Position numbers and translations under genes: made by a program | In this document: in pieces, positions 15,019 through 22,718 of the stretch | Numbering within the stretch: position 1 is the first letter of the stretch | Layout: each line of letters begins with the position of its first letter | Notes under the pieces: model-generated | The model's database searches: none | Told to the model about the DNA's origin: nothing | Seen by the model: only the letters and a program-made list of their open reading frames with translations | Source: a virus | Strand: one strand, 5' to 3' | Length of the DNA stretch: 62,686 bases | Virus record (IMG/VR): IMGVR_UViG_3300015262_000286 | Location: 1-62,686 of that record

Positions 15019-15726
15019 TTACAGTCGATCCTTAAAGTTGCGCGGCTCGAAACGCACGACGCGGCCGATGACCTTACAATCTGCAGTCCGGCATGGCTCA
15101 TGGGGGAAGTCTGGATTTTCAGAGGTCAGATACCACTCGCGGCGCTCATATTTGAGGCGTTTTACTACCGACTCTCCTTGGAAATTCAAGGCGAACACAC
15201 CTCCGTTCACGCGGCTTATATCCTTGATGTTCACGACCGCTACATCACCTGGATACATCATTGGCACCATACTGTCGCCCTTGATTTTGATGGCGCGAAG
15301 CTGATCGGGCGAGAGGTCGTTCTCTTCAAGCCACTGGCGCGGCACGTGCAAATGTCCGCCATCCTCAAACAGATGATCCGTTTCAAAGCCTGTGATTCCG
15401 GCTCTTACATGCTCAGGAACCATGCGAATAGCCACCATTGCCGGTGCGAAATCGTCATCGTCTGTCACAGGCTTGGCGCCTGGAGCTTCAATTACTTCAG
15501 CTCGCTCAAGGTCGCGGTGCTGAACATCAAGCCACCCATCCGGTTTGTTGAATGCTTGCTCGATGCGCTTGGCGATTGAATTCCCAATGTTCTTGACTGG
15601 CGTCTTGCCAATTATTTGGCTCACCTGCGAGGGGACCATGTTGAGTGCCCGACCAAACTCCACTTGGCCGCCTGCCAGGTCGGCAAGGTTCCGGGCGTTT
15701 TCTCGTCTGATTTCTTCTCTGGTCAT
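15019..15726 (-). CDS. CI-type prophage repressor with S24 autocleavage domain
   Basis: A 235-residue repressor. The N-terminal third is a helix-turn-helix (GRALNMVPSQVSQIIGKTPV) for operator binding. The C-terminal half is a LexA/CI S24 peptidase: KIKGDSMVPMMYPGD with nucleophile Ser152, and SVVKRLKY with Lys189. An Ala109-Gly110 pair is a plausible self-cleavage site, so induction should follow RecA activation. The ATG at 15726 is chosen because the upstream in-frame extension is made of operator DNA. It is divergent from the Cro gene. Confidence 0.9.
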   Translation of the reverse strand: MTREEIRRENARNLADLAGGQVEFGRALNMVPSQVSQIIGKTPVKNIGNSIAKRIEQAFNKPDGWLDVQHRDLERAEVIEAPGAKPVTDDDDFAPAMVAIRMVPEHVRAGITGFETDHLFEDGGHLHVPRQWLEENDLSPDQLRAIKIKGDSMVPMMYPGDVAVVNIKDISRVNGGVFALNFQGESVVKRLKYERREWYLTSENPDFPHEPCRTADCKVIGRVVRFEPRNFKDRL

Positions 15727-15744
15727 CGCGTGATGGTCTTCTAA

Positions 15745-15813
15745 TTTAACAAAAAGATAAACAACCAAAAAGATAAACAAAACTACGCAGCAAGTTTATC
15801 TTTATGGTAAAGT
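15745..15813. promoter_or_regulatory. Right operators and divergent PRM/PR promoters (OR-like)
   Basis: Three operator copies lie between the repressor and Cro genes: 15745-15762 and 15761-15778 in one orientation, 15794-15811 in the other. The consensus is TTTACC-5-GATAAA, close to a palindrome. TAAAGT at 15808-15813 is the -10 of PR, the same hexamer as in the left promoter, and puts the transcript start near 15820, the A of the Cro ATG. The repressor promoter reads leftward across the first two copies. Confidence 0.75.
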
Positions 15814-15819
15814 CGCGGA

Positions 15820-16161
15820 ATGGATATGAAAAATTACCTCAAGCAAGCCGCGCCTTGCGACCGAAAAATCTTGGCCGACGCCGCTGGCACTTCGGTTGCA
15901 TACCTCTACCTGATTGGAGGAGGCCATCGCCGGGCTGGCCCCGAGCTTTGCAAGAAGCTTGTCGCAGCTGAGCCGAAGCTCACTCTCTGCGATCTTCGGC
16001 CCGATATCTGGGCGCCCAGCCATGAGGTAGCACCACGCCGCGCCACTGATCCGGTTCCTGCGCCAGGCCACGTCGGCCGCCAGCCGCCCACTACCAATGC
16101 CATCTTCGACACCGTGCCGCTGCGGGCCGCTGTCGGCATCGACGTGGGCGCGAAGCCATGA
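15820..16161 (+). CDS. Cro-like regulator
   Basis: A 113-residue protein. Residues about 5-45 form a helix-turn-helix (DRKILADAAGTSVAYLYLIG) like Cro/YdaS-type regulators; the rest is Pro-rich and probably unstructured. It is divergent from the repressor across three operators, which defines its role in the lytic switch. No ribosome site precedes the ATG; the predicted transcription start coincides with it, so the mRNA is probably leaderless. An in-frame ATG two codons later is an alternative. Confidence 0.75.
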   Translation: MDMKNYLKQAAPCDRKILADAAGTSVAYLYLIGGGHRRAGPELCKKLVAAEPKLTLCDLRPDIWAPSHEVAPRRATDPVPAPGHVGRQPPTTNAIFDTVPLRAAVGIDVGAKP

Positions 16162-16295
16162 TCCGCCTGATCCCAATTTCCCCGCCTCGTTCGGCAGACG
16201 ACTTCGTGTGCATCCCGATTTTCGAGCCGCACCAGTTGCCTCGCGGCGCGCCGCTCGAGGAGTGCGCATCGCCAGCAAGCGAGCGCCCACCGTAA
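16158..16295 (+). CDS. Small protein after Cro, 45 aa
   Basis: A 45-codon Pro-rich ORF starting in an ATGA overlap with the Cro stop codon. No family is recognised. Coupling to Cro is the main support. Confidence 0.5.
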   Translation: MIRLIPISPPRSADDFVCIPIFEPHQLPRGAPLEECASPASERPP

Positions 16296-16366
16296 AACAG
16301 CACCAAGTACCACCCTGCATTTTCGCTGTACCCAAACCCTGTAACACCGACCACCAGGAGAAAACC

Positions 16367-16654
16367 ATGAAACAGAAGCAAAAACGTACCGCACTCGTCA
16401 AGGGCTATATCACTGACGACAACAAGGATGCCTTGCAAGCCGCATGCACGGCGATGCGCAAGACCGTCAGCGACGTGCTGAACGAATGCACGATCGTGAT
16501 CATCCGCAATCACCTGGACGCCAGGCCGAAACGGAATGATACGCCGCCGTTTTCGAACGGGGCTAGACCCAAATCACGGGAAAAGCTGGGCCCACTCCAG
16601 GCGCACCGCCCCAGCTTCGGCCTGGTCCCTCGCGTCGTGCGGATGCGGGTTTAA
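16367..16654 (+). CDS. Small basic early protein, 95 aa
   Basis: A 95-residue basic protein. Residues 1-50 (KRTALVKGYITDDNKDALQA and following helix) resemble a short ribbon-helix-helix-like DNA-binding unit; the C-terminal half is Pro/Arg-rich. The ATG at 16367 has a strong AGGAG site. It lies in the early regulatory block between Cro and the HTH protein at 16964. Confidence 0.6.
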   Translation: MKQKQKRTALVKGYITDDNKDALQAACTAMRKTVSDVLNECTIVIIRNHLDARPKRNDTPPFSNGARPKSREKLGPLQAHRPSFGLVPRVVRMRV

Positions 16655-16671
16655 CGGCATGGAGGCAGCTA

Positions 16672-16887
16672 TTGAATAAACCAGCCGAGGTGACAGCCGA
16701 GGAAAAAGAGCTCGTCTTCGAGCGTTCGATGATTTACCGCCAGGCGGAGAAAAACCTGCAGGGCGCAAGGGACGGGGAGGGCGAGGTTGCCGCGAAGGCG
16801 GCACACAAGGAAGCGCGCCAGAAATGGCGCGATGCCACCGACAGGGTGGCGAAGAAATACGAGGTGCCGCGGCGCGAGCCGCCATAA
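16672..16887 (+). CDS. Helical charged protein, 71 aa (TTG start)
   Basis: A 71-residue highly charged helical protein with Lys/Glu/Ala repeats, possibly a coiled coil. The start is TTG at 16672, supported by GGAGG ten bases before it; the nearby ATG at 16660 opens only six codons. No family is recognised. Confidence 0.6.
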   Translation: MNKPAEVTAEEKELVFERSMIYRQAEKNLQGARDGEGEVAAKAAHKEARQKWRDATDRVAKKYEVPRREPP

Positions 16888-16963
16888 CGAACCCGCACCC
16901 GACAGCTACAGCATTGCACGGCCGGAATCGGCCACTTTAATCACCATCAATTAGGAATATGAC

Positions 16964-17227
16964 ATGACGCAAACAACAGCCACATCGCCGTATCGCTCGC
17001 TGGACGATGCCCACGGCAACAACGAATTGCTCGACATGCTGCTGGCCAAAGGCCCGAAGAACGATGCAGCACTGGCCCGCGCGCTGGAAGTGGCGCCGCC
17101 CGTGATTTCCAAGATTCGCCACGGCCGCCTGCCGATCGGCGCCTCGCTGCTGATTCGCATGCACGAGGTGTTCGACGTGTCGATCCGCGAGCTCAAGCGC
17201 ATCGCGCGCGCCGAGGTGACGGCTTGA
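16964..17227 (+). CDS. HTH regulator in CII position
   Basis: An 87-residue protein with a helix-turn-helix (NDAALARALEVAPPVISKIR at about 36-56) and a C-terminal dimerisation-like helix. Similar short regulators occupy the cII slot of many proteobacterial prophages. AGGA precedes the ATG. Whether it activates lysogeny or represses early genes cannot be told from sequence. Confidence 0.7.
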   Translation: MTQTTATSPYRSLDDAHGNNELLDMLLAKGPKNDAALARALEVAPPVISKIRHGRLPIGASLLIRMHEVFDVSIRELKRIARAEVTA

Positions 17228-17394
17228 CCTGGACGACATTGCGGCCGGCGCCCGGCGCAAGCACGACGCAGGGCGAGCAGGGCGGTGACGCCCAGCAAGA
17301 TCCGCACGATGGCGCGTTGCCTGTTGATCCCGGCCACGTCCGGACGCGTCAGCACTACGAAGCAATGCTCGAAGAGCAGCGCGCCAGCCAATAA
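17224..17394 (+). CDS. Possible small protein, 56 aa (TTG start)
   Basis: A 56-codon ORF beginning with TTG inside the stop codon of the HTH gene (TTGA) and ending just before a terminator. The product is Gln/Asp/Pro-rich. Coupling supports it, but the start codon is weak and no family is recognised. Confidence 0.45.
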   Translation: MTWTTLRPAPGASTTQGEQGGDAQQDPHDGALPVDPGHVRTRQHYEAMLEEQRASQ

Positions 17395-17396
17395 AA

Positions 17397-17422
17397 AAGC
17401 CCGCTTGCAGGCGGGCTTCCTT
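17397..17422 (+). terminator. Intrinsic terminator in the right early operon
   Basis: AAGCCCGC-TTGCAG-GCGGGCTT, an 8-bp stem, is followed by CCTT. It lies between the regulatory genes and the KilA-N gene, like lambda tR1, so genes further right may need antitermination or readthrough. Confidence 0.65.
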
Positions 17423-17450
17423 GAAACGCTATAAATCTTTGAGAGAATTT

Positions 17451-18200
17451 ATGAGCCAAATTGTACAACAGAAAAGCATCAGCATTGCGAATACGGCCAT
17501 TGCAACAGATCAGGCTGGCCGTTTTCGCTTGAACGACCTGCACCAAGCGGCCGGCGGCGAACGTCGTCACGAGCCATCCGCGTGGCTGATTAATCAGCAA
17601 ACCAAGGAGCTTGTTGCAGAATTGGAAACTACGGGAATTCCTGTAGTTAAATCCGAGGGCCGGACGGGCGGCACATACGTTTGCAAGGAACTGGTCTACG
17701 CCTACGCCATGTGGATCAGCGCCAAGTTCCACCTGGAAGTCATCCGCACCTTTGACGCGGTGGCCACCGGCCAGGCGCCGGCCGCCGCGCCCGCGCGCAG
17801 CGCAGTCTCGCCCGCCAAGGAATTCCGCGCCATCTTCGGCATTGCACGCCTGATCGGCCTCGACAAGAATGCTGCGGCGATCAGCGCAAACCAGGGTACG
17901 GCCGCGCTGACCGGCGTGAACATGCTGCAGCTAATGGAGCGCACGCACCTGGCCACGCCCAGCCAGGAGATTTACTACACGCCGACGGAGCTGGGCAGCC
18001 GCTTCGTCAAGAGCGGCAAGGCCTTCAACCAGCTGCTGGTGCAGGCCGGCCTGCAAGAGAACATTGCCGGGCACTGGGTGCCGACGGAGAAGGGGCGCGC
18101 GCACGCTTTCGTGGCGGACACCGGCAAGGCGCATTCCAGCGGCACGCCCATCCAGCAAGTTAAATGGCGCGACTCGGTGCTGGGCGAGGTGTCCTTGTGA
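17451..18200 (+). CDS. KilA-N domain protein
   Basis: A 249-residue protein. Residues about 10-105 form a KilA-N DNA-binding domain (FRLNDLHQAAGGE through HEPSAWLINQQ, and KELVYAYAMWISAKFHLEVI). A second domain (about 125-249) carries the YTPTELGSRF and GHWVPTEKGRAHA segments, close to phage antirepressor C-termini. It may counteract repressors or control early genes. The ATG at 17451 follows GAGAG; an in-frame upstream start at 17421 overlaps the terminator. Confidence 0.8.
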   Translation: MSQIVQQKSISIANTAIATDQAGRFRLNDLHQAAGGERRHEPSAWLINQQTKELVAELETTGIPVVKSEGRTGGTYVCKELVYAYAMWISAKFHLEVIRTFDAVATGQAPAAAPARSAVSPAKEFRAIFGIARLIGLDKNAAAISANQGTAALTGVNMLQLMERTHLATPSQEIYYTPTELGSRFVKSGKAFNQLLVQAGLQENIAGHWVPTEKGRAHAFVADTGKAHSSGTPIQQVKWRDSVLGEVSL

Positions 18201-18601
18201 ATAGCCAAACTGACAATCGCACGCGCCCGGCTTTTAGCGTAAATAAAACAAAGCGCCGCCATTCTGGCGTCACGCTCCCGAAACAGGGCTCCCGCTCGTA
18301 CGCGCTGCTGCAGGCGATGCTGGCCGGGCCCGGCACCTTCTACCAAATCTGCGAGCGCGCTGGCTTCGATATTGAAGAGGCGGGCATGGAGCACCGCCTG
18401 CGCATGATTTTTTCCCGCTTTATCCAGGGCAATGTGCGTTTGGTGGGTATTCGCTACGTGCTGAAAGACGCCTCGCGCGCATTGCTGCTGGGCGCCGAGC
18501 CAGAACAGCCTGGACATGTGGCCACGCCGCATTTTCGCGGTACGGTTGGTGTAATGCCTATCTTAGTCGTACGGCATCCAAGTGCTGGGATACGGAAATG
18601 A
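18197..18601 (+). CDS. Hypothetical early protein, 134 aa (GTG start)
   Basis: A 134-residue protein with a possible winged-helix core (SYALLQAMLAGPGTFYQICE through EHRLRMIFSRFIQG). The GTG at 18197 overlaps the KilA-N stop codon (GTGA) and has GAGGTGT upstream. Its stop overlaps an ATG that opens the bridging frame across the antisense gene at 18622-19227. Function unknown. Confidence 0.6.
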   Translation: MNSQTDNRTRPAFSVNKTKRRHSGVTLPKQGSRSYALLQAMLAGPGTFYQICERAGFDIEEAGMEHRLRMIFSRFIQGNVRLVGIRYVLKDASRALLLGAEPEQPGHVATPHFRGTVGVMPILVVRHPSAGIRK

Positions 18602-19266
18602 ACGTACCGCATTTGAGCTACTTAGCTGCGACTGAGCGCCTCAAGTCCTTTTTTGAACTCGGAACTGAAGATGGTTGCTTGATCAAGATGTTTGGTGAGC
18701 TGGGCTGCAAACGCGCCCCGGCCAGCAAATATCTCAAGAGGTGTACCCGATTCAATAAGAAGCTCCACATCAGCGAGGCATTCGATAATGTTTTGAAGGG
18801 AAACTGTCATTGCATACGAGCCGAGCTCATGCCCTGGAACGGAGATAAGAACTCTTTTTGCTTCAGCAAGTTTGATGCTGGCTATTGCTTTAAAGGCAAA
18901 GATGGACTGGTTGGTTCCGTCGTTAATCGCTTTTTGAAACGCGTCAGAGCACGAGCCAACATGAAATACCGCACGCTCCATGAGTGCGTGAACAGAGGCT
19001 CCTCGTCGAACCAGCGCCCGTTTATCGGTCTCAGTCAACAGCTTGGCGGCATGCCTGTTTTGTCTACTCATTACGAAAACTGCTACGCCCAATGCCGCGA
19101 TGGAACCGATAGCCTGCACCCAGCCAGACCAATCGGACTTGGTGAGTTCGTAGTGATTTCCCAATATGACGATATCGATGATGCCGAAAAACACGAGCAG
19201 GGCAACCGTAAGGTATGGATATTTCATGCGCTTGCCAAAAGTTGTTTGAAAGGAATCATAGCATGA
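18598..19266 (+). other. Open operon-strand frame bridging an antisense gene
   Basis: A 222-codon open frame begins with ATG in an ATGA overlap with the upstream gene and ends in the ATGA that starts the cytosine methyltransferase. It covers the whole antisense gene 18622-19227 in codon-aligned register. The predicted peptide is Cys-rich and unlike a folded protein. Confidence 0.45.
18622..19227 (-). CDS. Two-pass membrane protein, antisense cargo
   Basis: A 201-residue protein with two N-terminal membrane segments (about residues 5-22 and 35-53, the second in SDWSGWVQAIGSIAALGVAV) and a helical cytoplasmic domain of about 145 residues. This layout is common in phage-carried membrane proteins and in some defence effectors, but no family is assigned. 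An extended -10 box (TGCTATGAT at 19255-19263, minus strand) precedes it by 28 bases. It is antisense to the right early operon. Its Leu and Ser codons include no TTA, CTA or TCA, since the opposing frame is open. Confidence 0.7.
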   Translation of the reverse strand: MKYPYLTVALLVFFGIIDIVILGNHYELTKSDWSGWVQAIGSIAALGVAVFVMSRQNRHAAKLLTETDKRALVRRGASVHALMERAVFHVGSCSDAFQKAINDGTNQSIFAFKAIASIKLAEAKRVLISVPGHELGSYAMTVSLQNIIECLADVELLIESGTPLEIFAGRGAFAAQLTKHLDQATIFSSEFKKGLEALSRS

Positions 19267-21404
19267 GGCGCGACAACTTTACCCTTTCCCTTGACTTGGG
19301 AAGTGAGCTCCTCATCGACAACTTCGCTGGCGGTGGTGGCACTAGCACTGGCCTGGAGCAGGCTTTCGGCCGCCCGGTCGATATCGCCATCAACCACGAT
19401 CCCGAAGCGCTGGCCATGCACGCGGCGAACCACCCGCACACCACGCACCTGTGCGAGAGCGTGTGGGACGTCGACCCGATCAAGGTGACGGGCAATCGCC
19501 CCGTCGGCCTGGTTTGGCTGTCGCCGGACTGCAAGCATTTCAGCAAGGCCAAGGGCGGCAAACCCGTCGAGAAGCGCATCCGCGGCCTGGCCTGGGTGAC
19601 GCTGCGATGGGCGGCCAAGTGCAAGCCCCGCGTCATCATGCTGGAAAATGTCGAGGAATTCAAAACGTGGGGCCCGCTGCTGGTCGAAGCCGACGGCAGC
19701 GCTAAGCCGGATCCGGCCAAGAAGGGCAAGACCTTCGATAGCTTCATCCGCCAGCTGCGCGCGCACGGCTACACCGTCGACTACCGAGAAATGCGCGGCT
19801 GCGACCACGACACGCCCACCATCCGCAAGCGCTTCTTCCTGGTGGCGCGCCGCGATGGCATCGCCATCAAGTGGCCAGAGCCAACCCATGGCGCCCCCGA
19901 CAGCATCGGCGTGCGCGCGGGCAAGCTGCTGCCGTACCGAACGGCGGCCGAGTGCATCGACTTCAGCCTACCGTGCCCGTCAATCTTCGAGCGCGATAAG
20001 CCGCTGGCGCCGGCAACGCTGCGCCGCATCGCCAAGGGCATCATGCGCTATGTGGTCGACGCGGCCGATCCGTTCATTGTGAACACGGCAAACAGCAAAA
20101 CCACCGGCAGGGCCCCGAACGTGTGGGAGACAGCCCAGCCACTGCGCACCATTACCAGTGCGCCAGGCTTTTCCGTCGTGGCGCCTACCATCGTCCCGGT
20201 CACGCACCAGGGCGGCGACCGCACCGAATCCATCGGCGAGCCGTTCCGCACCATCACCGGCGCGCACCGCGGCGAGAAGGCGCTGGGCGTGGCTACGCTG
20301 GTGCAGGTGGGTTACGGCGAACGCGAGGGCCAGGCACCGCGCGCGCTTGACATCGAGAAACCGCTGGGCACGGTGGTGGGCGAGAACAAGCATGCGCTCG
20401 TGTCCGCGCTGCTGACCGGCGTCGGCGGCCGTGCGGGCCAAAGCCGCCCACGCGGCGTGGACGAGCCGACGGCAACGGCCACATCAAAGGCTGACGCGGC
20501 GCTGGTGACGGCTGTGCTGGTCGATGCCGCCCACGGCGAGGTGTCGCCTGGTGGTGTGAAGCGCTGGGGTGCTGGTGCGCACGACGTCGAGGCGCCGCTC
20601 GGCACCATAACGGCCAGCGGCAACAAGGCCGTGGCCACGGCATTCCTAGCCAAGCATTATACGGGCGTCGTTGGTTCCGACCTGGCCGACCCTATCGGCA
20701 CGGTCACCGCATGCGACCACCACAGCCTGGTGACGGCCTTCTTGACCGAGCATGCCAACGCGAGCAACCAGCGCGTGATGCCGGCCGACGAGCCGCTGCG
20801 CACCATTTGCGCCCAAGTCAAGGGCGGCCATTTCAGCATGGTGTCGGCGCACATCACGAAATTCCGCACCGGCGCCACCGGCAGCGACATGAACACGCCG
20901 CTGCCAACGATCACGGCCGGGCCGAAGGAAAAGCCCGCCGGCGCGCCGCATGCGCTGGGCATCGTCACCAGCAACCTGGTCAAGCTGCGCGGCACCAGCA
21001 CGGCGGCCGGTACCGACGAGCCGCTCGGCACGGTCAGCGCCGGCGGCCAGCACCACGCCGAGGTGCGCGCCTTCCTGCTGAGCTACTACGGCACCGACCA
21101 GGCGCCGGAGATCGATGGCCCGCTGGCCACCGTCACGAGTCGCGACCGCTTCGGCCTTGTGACGATTCACGGCCAGGATTACCAGATCGTGGATATCGGC
21201 CTGCGCATGCTACAGCCGCGTGAGTTGTTCCGGGCCCAAGGATTCCCCGACGATTACATCATCGGCGACGACCCGGCGCAGGGGCTGAAACTGACGAAGA
21301 GCGCCCAGGTGCGCATGTGCGGCAATTCCGTTTGCCCACCTATGGCCAAGGCGCTGATCCTGGCCAACTTCGCGCATGAGCGTGAGATTGCGAGGGTGGC
21401 GTGA
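19263..21404 (+). CDS. dcm: C5 cytosine DNA methyltransferase with repeat-filled target domain
   Basis: A 713-residue methyltransferase, far longer than the usual 330-450. Motif I is DNFAGGGGTSTGLEQAFG (about 19-36), the catalytic Cys is in SPDCKHFS (Cys90; the usual PPCQ is altered as in related phage enzymes), motif VI is ENV (128-130), and motif VIII is RKRFFLVARR. Motifs IX-X are at the end (QPRELFRAQGFP and MCGNSVCPPMA). Between about residues 290 and 635 are ten degenerate repeats of the form PLxTITA. It probably protects phage DNA from host restriction. The ATG at 19263 has AAGGAA upstream. Confidence 0.85.
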   Translation: MRRDNFTLSLDLGSELLIDNFAGGGGTSTGLEQAFGRPVDIAINHDPEALAMHAANHPHTTHLCESVWDVDPIKVTGNRPVGLVWLSPDCKHFSKAKGGKPVEKRIRGLAWVTLRWAAKCKPRVIMLENVEEFKTWGPLLVEADGSAKPDPAKKGKTFDSFIRQLRAHGYTVDYREMRGCDHDTPTIRKRFFLVARRDGIAIKWPEPTHGAPDSIGVRAGKLLPYRTAAECIDFSLPCPSIFERDKPLAPATLRRIAKGIMRYVVDAADPFIVNTANSKTTGRAPNVWETAQPLRTITSAPGFSVVAPTIVPVTHQGGDRTESIGEPFRTITGAHRGEKALGVATLVQVGYGEREGQAPRALDIEKPLGTVVGENKHALVSALLTGVGGRAGQSRPRGVDEPTATATSKADAALVTAVLVDAAHGEVSPGGVKRWGAGAHDVEAPLGTITASGNKAVATAFLAKHYTGVVGSDLADPIGTVTACDHHSLVTAFLTEHANASNQRVMPADEPLRTICAQVKGGHFSMVSAHITKFRTGATGSDMNTPLPTITAGPKEKPAGAPHALGIVTSNLVKLRGTSTAAGTDEPLGTVSAGGQHHAEVRAFLLSYYGTDQAPEIDGPLATVTSRDRFGLVTIHGQDYQIVDIGLRMLQPRELFRAQGFPDDYIIGDDPAQGLKLTKSAQVRMCGNSVCPPMAKALILANFAHEREIARVA
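20130..21170 (+). repeat. Ten degenerate coding repeats in the methyltransferase
   Basis: Ten copies of a unit built around (E/D)xPLxT(I/V)(T/S)A, followed by a variable stretch and often ALVTAFL, lie in tandem. Spacing ranges from about 25 to 45 codons. They fill the region where target recognition domains sit in this enzyme class. Confidence 0.75.
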
Positions 21405-21409
21405 CCATC

Positions 21410-21598
21410 CTATTCACGAAAAGCGGATCCGCCGATCGGGCCAGGCATTGGCTCCGCATCGCTAAATTTTGCGAGGAAATCAAACACTGTGCCGGAGTTG
21501 GACTTCAGCCATTCGGCGGCCTCGTCATGCCTGGCCTGGGTCTCAAATTTGAAAAACTGATGACCCACGAAGATCATTTTTGCTGTCTCGGTTCCCAT
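21410..21598 (-). CDS. Small antisense cargo protein, 62 aa
   Basis: A 62-residue protein (GHQFFKFETQARHDEAAEWL in the middle) with a perfect ribosome site, AAGGAG six bases before the ATG, and a strong promoter about 28 bases before the start codon. No family is recognised. It is antisense to the right early operon and should be transcribed independently, possibly in the lysogen. Confidence 0.65.
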   Translation of the reverse strand: MGTETAKMIFVGHQFFKFETQARHDEAAEWLKSNSGTVFDFLAKFSDAEPMPGPIGGSAFRE

Positions 21599-21625
21599 GC
21601 TTTGCTCCTTATTAACGATGTGCGA

Positions 21626-21654
21626 ACTTTAAGCCAAAACAAGAAAATTGTCAA
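21626..21654 (-). promoter_or_regulatory. Consensus-like sigma70 promoter of the antisense gene
   Basis: On the minus strand a perfect TTGACA (21649-21654) is 17 bases from TAAAGT (21626-21631). No operator of the repressor type overlaps it, so it should be active in a lysogen. Confidence 0.75.
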
Positions 21655-21684
21655 ATTAACCATATTTGATCAATGGAGAAAATA

Positions 21685-22116
21685 ATGATCGCTAATCCAG
21701 CCCAAATTACCCGCCACCACATGGCGAACCAGACCGCGCCCGCCTTCTCGCTGATCCGCAAGGTCTGTGCCTGCGGCAAGGCCAGCACCGCCAAGCAGCT
21801 GGCCCAGCACGGCAAATGCGCCGCCTGCGCGCTGGCGGCCGTCCGCGACACAATCATGCCCGGCGACTTCGCCAAGCTGCAACACATGCTGGGCGCCGTG
21901 CAGCAATATCCGATGTCCAAGTGGGGCTGGCGCAACTATTTTGCCGCTGGCAGCGGCCAGCAGCACGAGGCCATGCAGCGCCTGGTGGCCGCCGGCCTGG
22001 CCACGGCCGGCCGCGCATGCGGCGACATGACCTATTTCTACGCTACCCGCCTGGGCTGTAAGGCTGCCGGTCTCGACGCCGCTGGCATCAAGCGTGCGAT
22101 GGAGGATGCATCGTGA
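21685..22116 (+). CDS. Hypothetical early protein with Cys motifs, 143 aa
   Basis: A 143-residue protein. CxC and CxxC motifs in KVCACGKASTAKQ and GKCAACALAA could bind one zinc ion; the rest is helical. The ATG at 21685 has GGAG six bases upstream; an ATG at 21673 is possible. Its stop overlaps a GTG (GTGA) that opens the frame running into the PAPS-reductase-like gene. Function unknown. Confidence 0.65.
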   Translation: MIANPAQITRHHMANQTAPAFSLIRKVCACGKASTAKQLAQHGKCAACALAAVRDTIMPGDFAKLQHMLGAVQQYPMSKWGWRNYFAAGSGQQHEAMQRLVAAGLATAGRACGDMTYFYATRLGCKAAGLDAAGIKRAMEDAS

Positions 22117-22718
22117 GCCGTTGCTTTGGCCGTAATCAGCAGCGCCGGTTACGCGCCTGGAGCAGAGGGGGGATGCCGACGATAGACATCGTCCGTACTT
22201 TGACGTGCAACCTACGAATCGATTCAAATTGGGCGTTGACTCGCGAATACTTCGAAATCGCTCAACATGCTAGTGGCAGCCAAGATATGCTCATGACTTG
22301 GGCCACCTGGAGGCAGTACGTCCCAGCCATTCACCTCGCTTCCAGTCGCTCCCTGTGGGCGTGTAACAAATTTCATGCCTGGCTTAAAAAACTTATAAGT
22401 GCTAAGTCGCCTGTTGAGTTCCAGCAAGTATTCATCTTCAGTGAGGCGCGGTCGGAACTCCGGATTCGAACTTGCTGCCTTCCCACTCACTATCAGCATG
22501 GCTTTCTCCAAAGCATTTTGCACGGCTTCATCGGCAGATTTGAACGACAGAACGTCTTGCTCCTTAGACTGCCGCGACACGTCGTCCGAAATGAAAATGG
22601 TGGCGCTCCATTCTCCTTCTGGTTTTTCGCGAGCAATGGCCGTCAAGGTAAGTCCGCGGAACTTCATGGGATTTGCATGCCGCATGGTGGCCTCTATTGT
22701 CAAAAAAGGAATGTTAGC
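22113..22718 (+). other. Open frame bridging an antisense gene and running into the next gene
   Basis: From a GTG in the stop codon of the upstream gene (GTGA), 202 codons stay open across the antisense gene 22224-22685 and continue in frame into the PAPS-reductase-like gene. If translated, it would add a 202-residue extension to that protein. The first 30 residues (SRCFGRNQQRRLRAWS) could be a remnant of an older gene. Confidence 0.4.
22224..22685 (-). CDS. Antisense cargo protein, 153 aa
   Basis: A 153-residue soluble protein with a beta-rich first half (FRGLTLTAIAREKPEGEWSA) and a helical second half (LTEDEYLLELNRRLSTYKFF). No family is recognised. The ATG at 22685 has AGAGG upstream; an in-frame start at 22727 lies before the promoter and is rejected. 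An extended -10 box (TGCTAACAT) overlaps the start codon of the PAPS-reductase-like gene on the other strand. Confidence 0.65.
   Translation of the reverse strand: MRHANPMKFRGLTLTAIAREKPEGEWSATIFISDDVSRQSKEQDVLSFKSADEAVQNALEKAMLIVSGKAASSNPEFRPRLTEDEYLLELNRRLSTYKFFKPGMKFVTRPQGATGSEVNGWDVLPPGGPSHEHILAATSMLSDFEVFASQRPI

Larger units (their letters stand above)
21401..21685 (+). other. Open operon-strand frame bridging an antisense gene
   Basis: A 94-codon frame begins with GTG in a GTGA overlap with the methyltransferase stop and ends with TAA overlapping the next ATG by one base (TAATG). It spans the antisense gene 21410-21598 and that gene's promoter. Confidence 0.4.
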
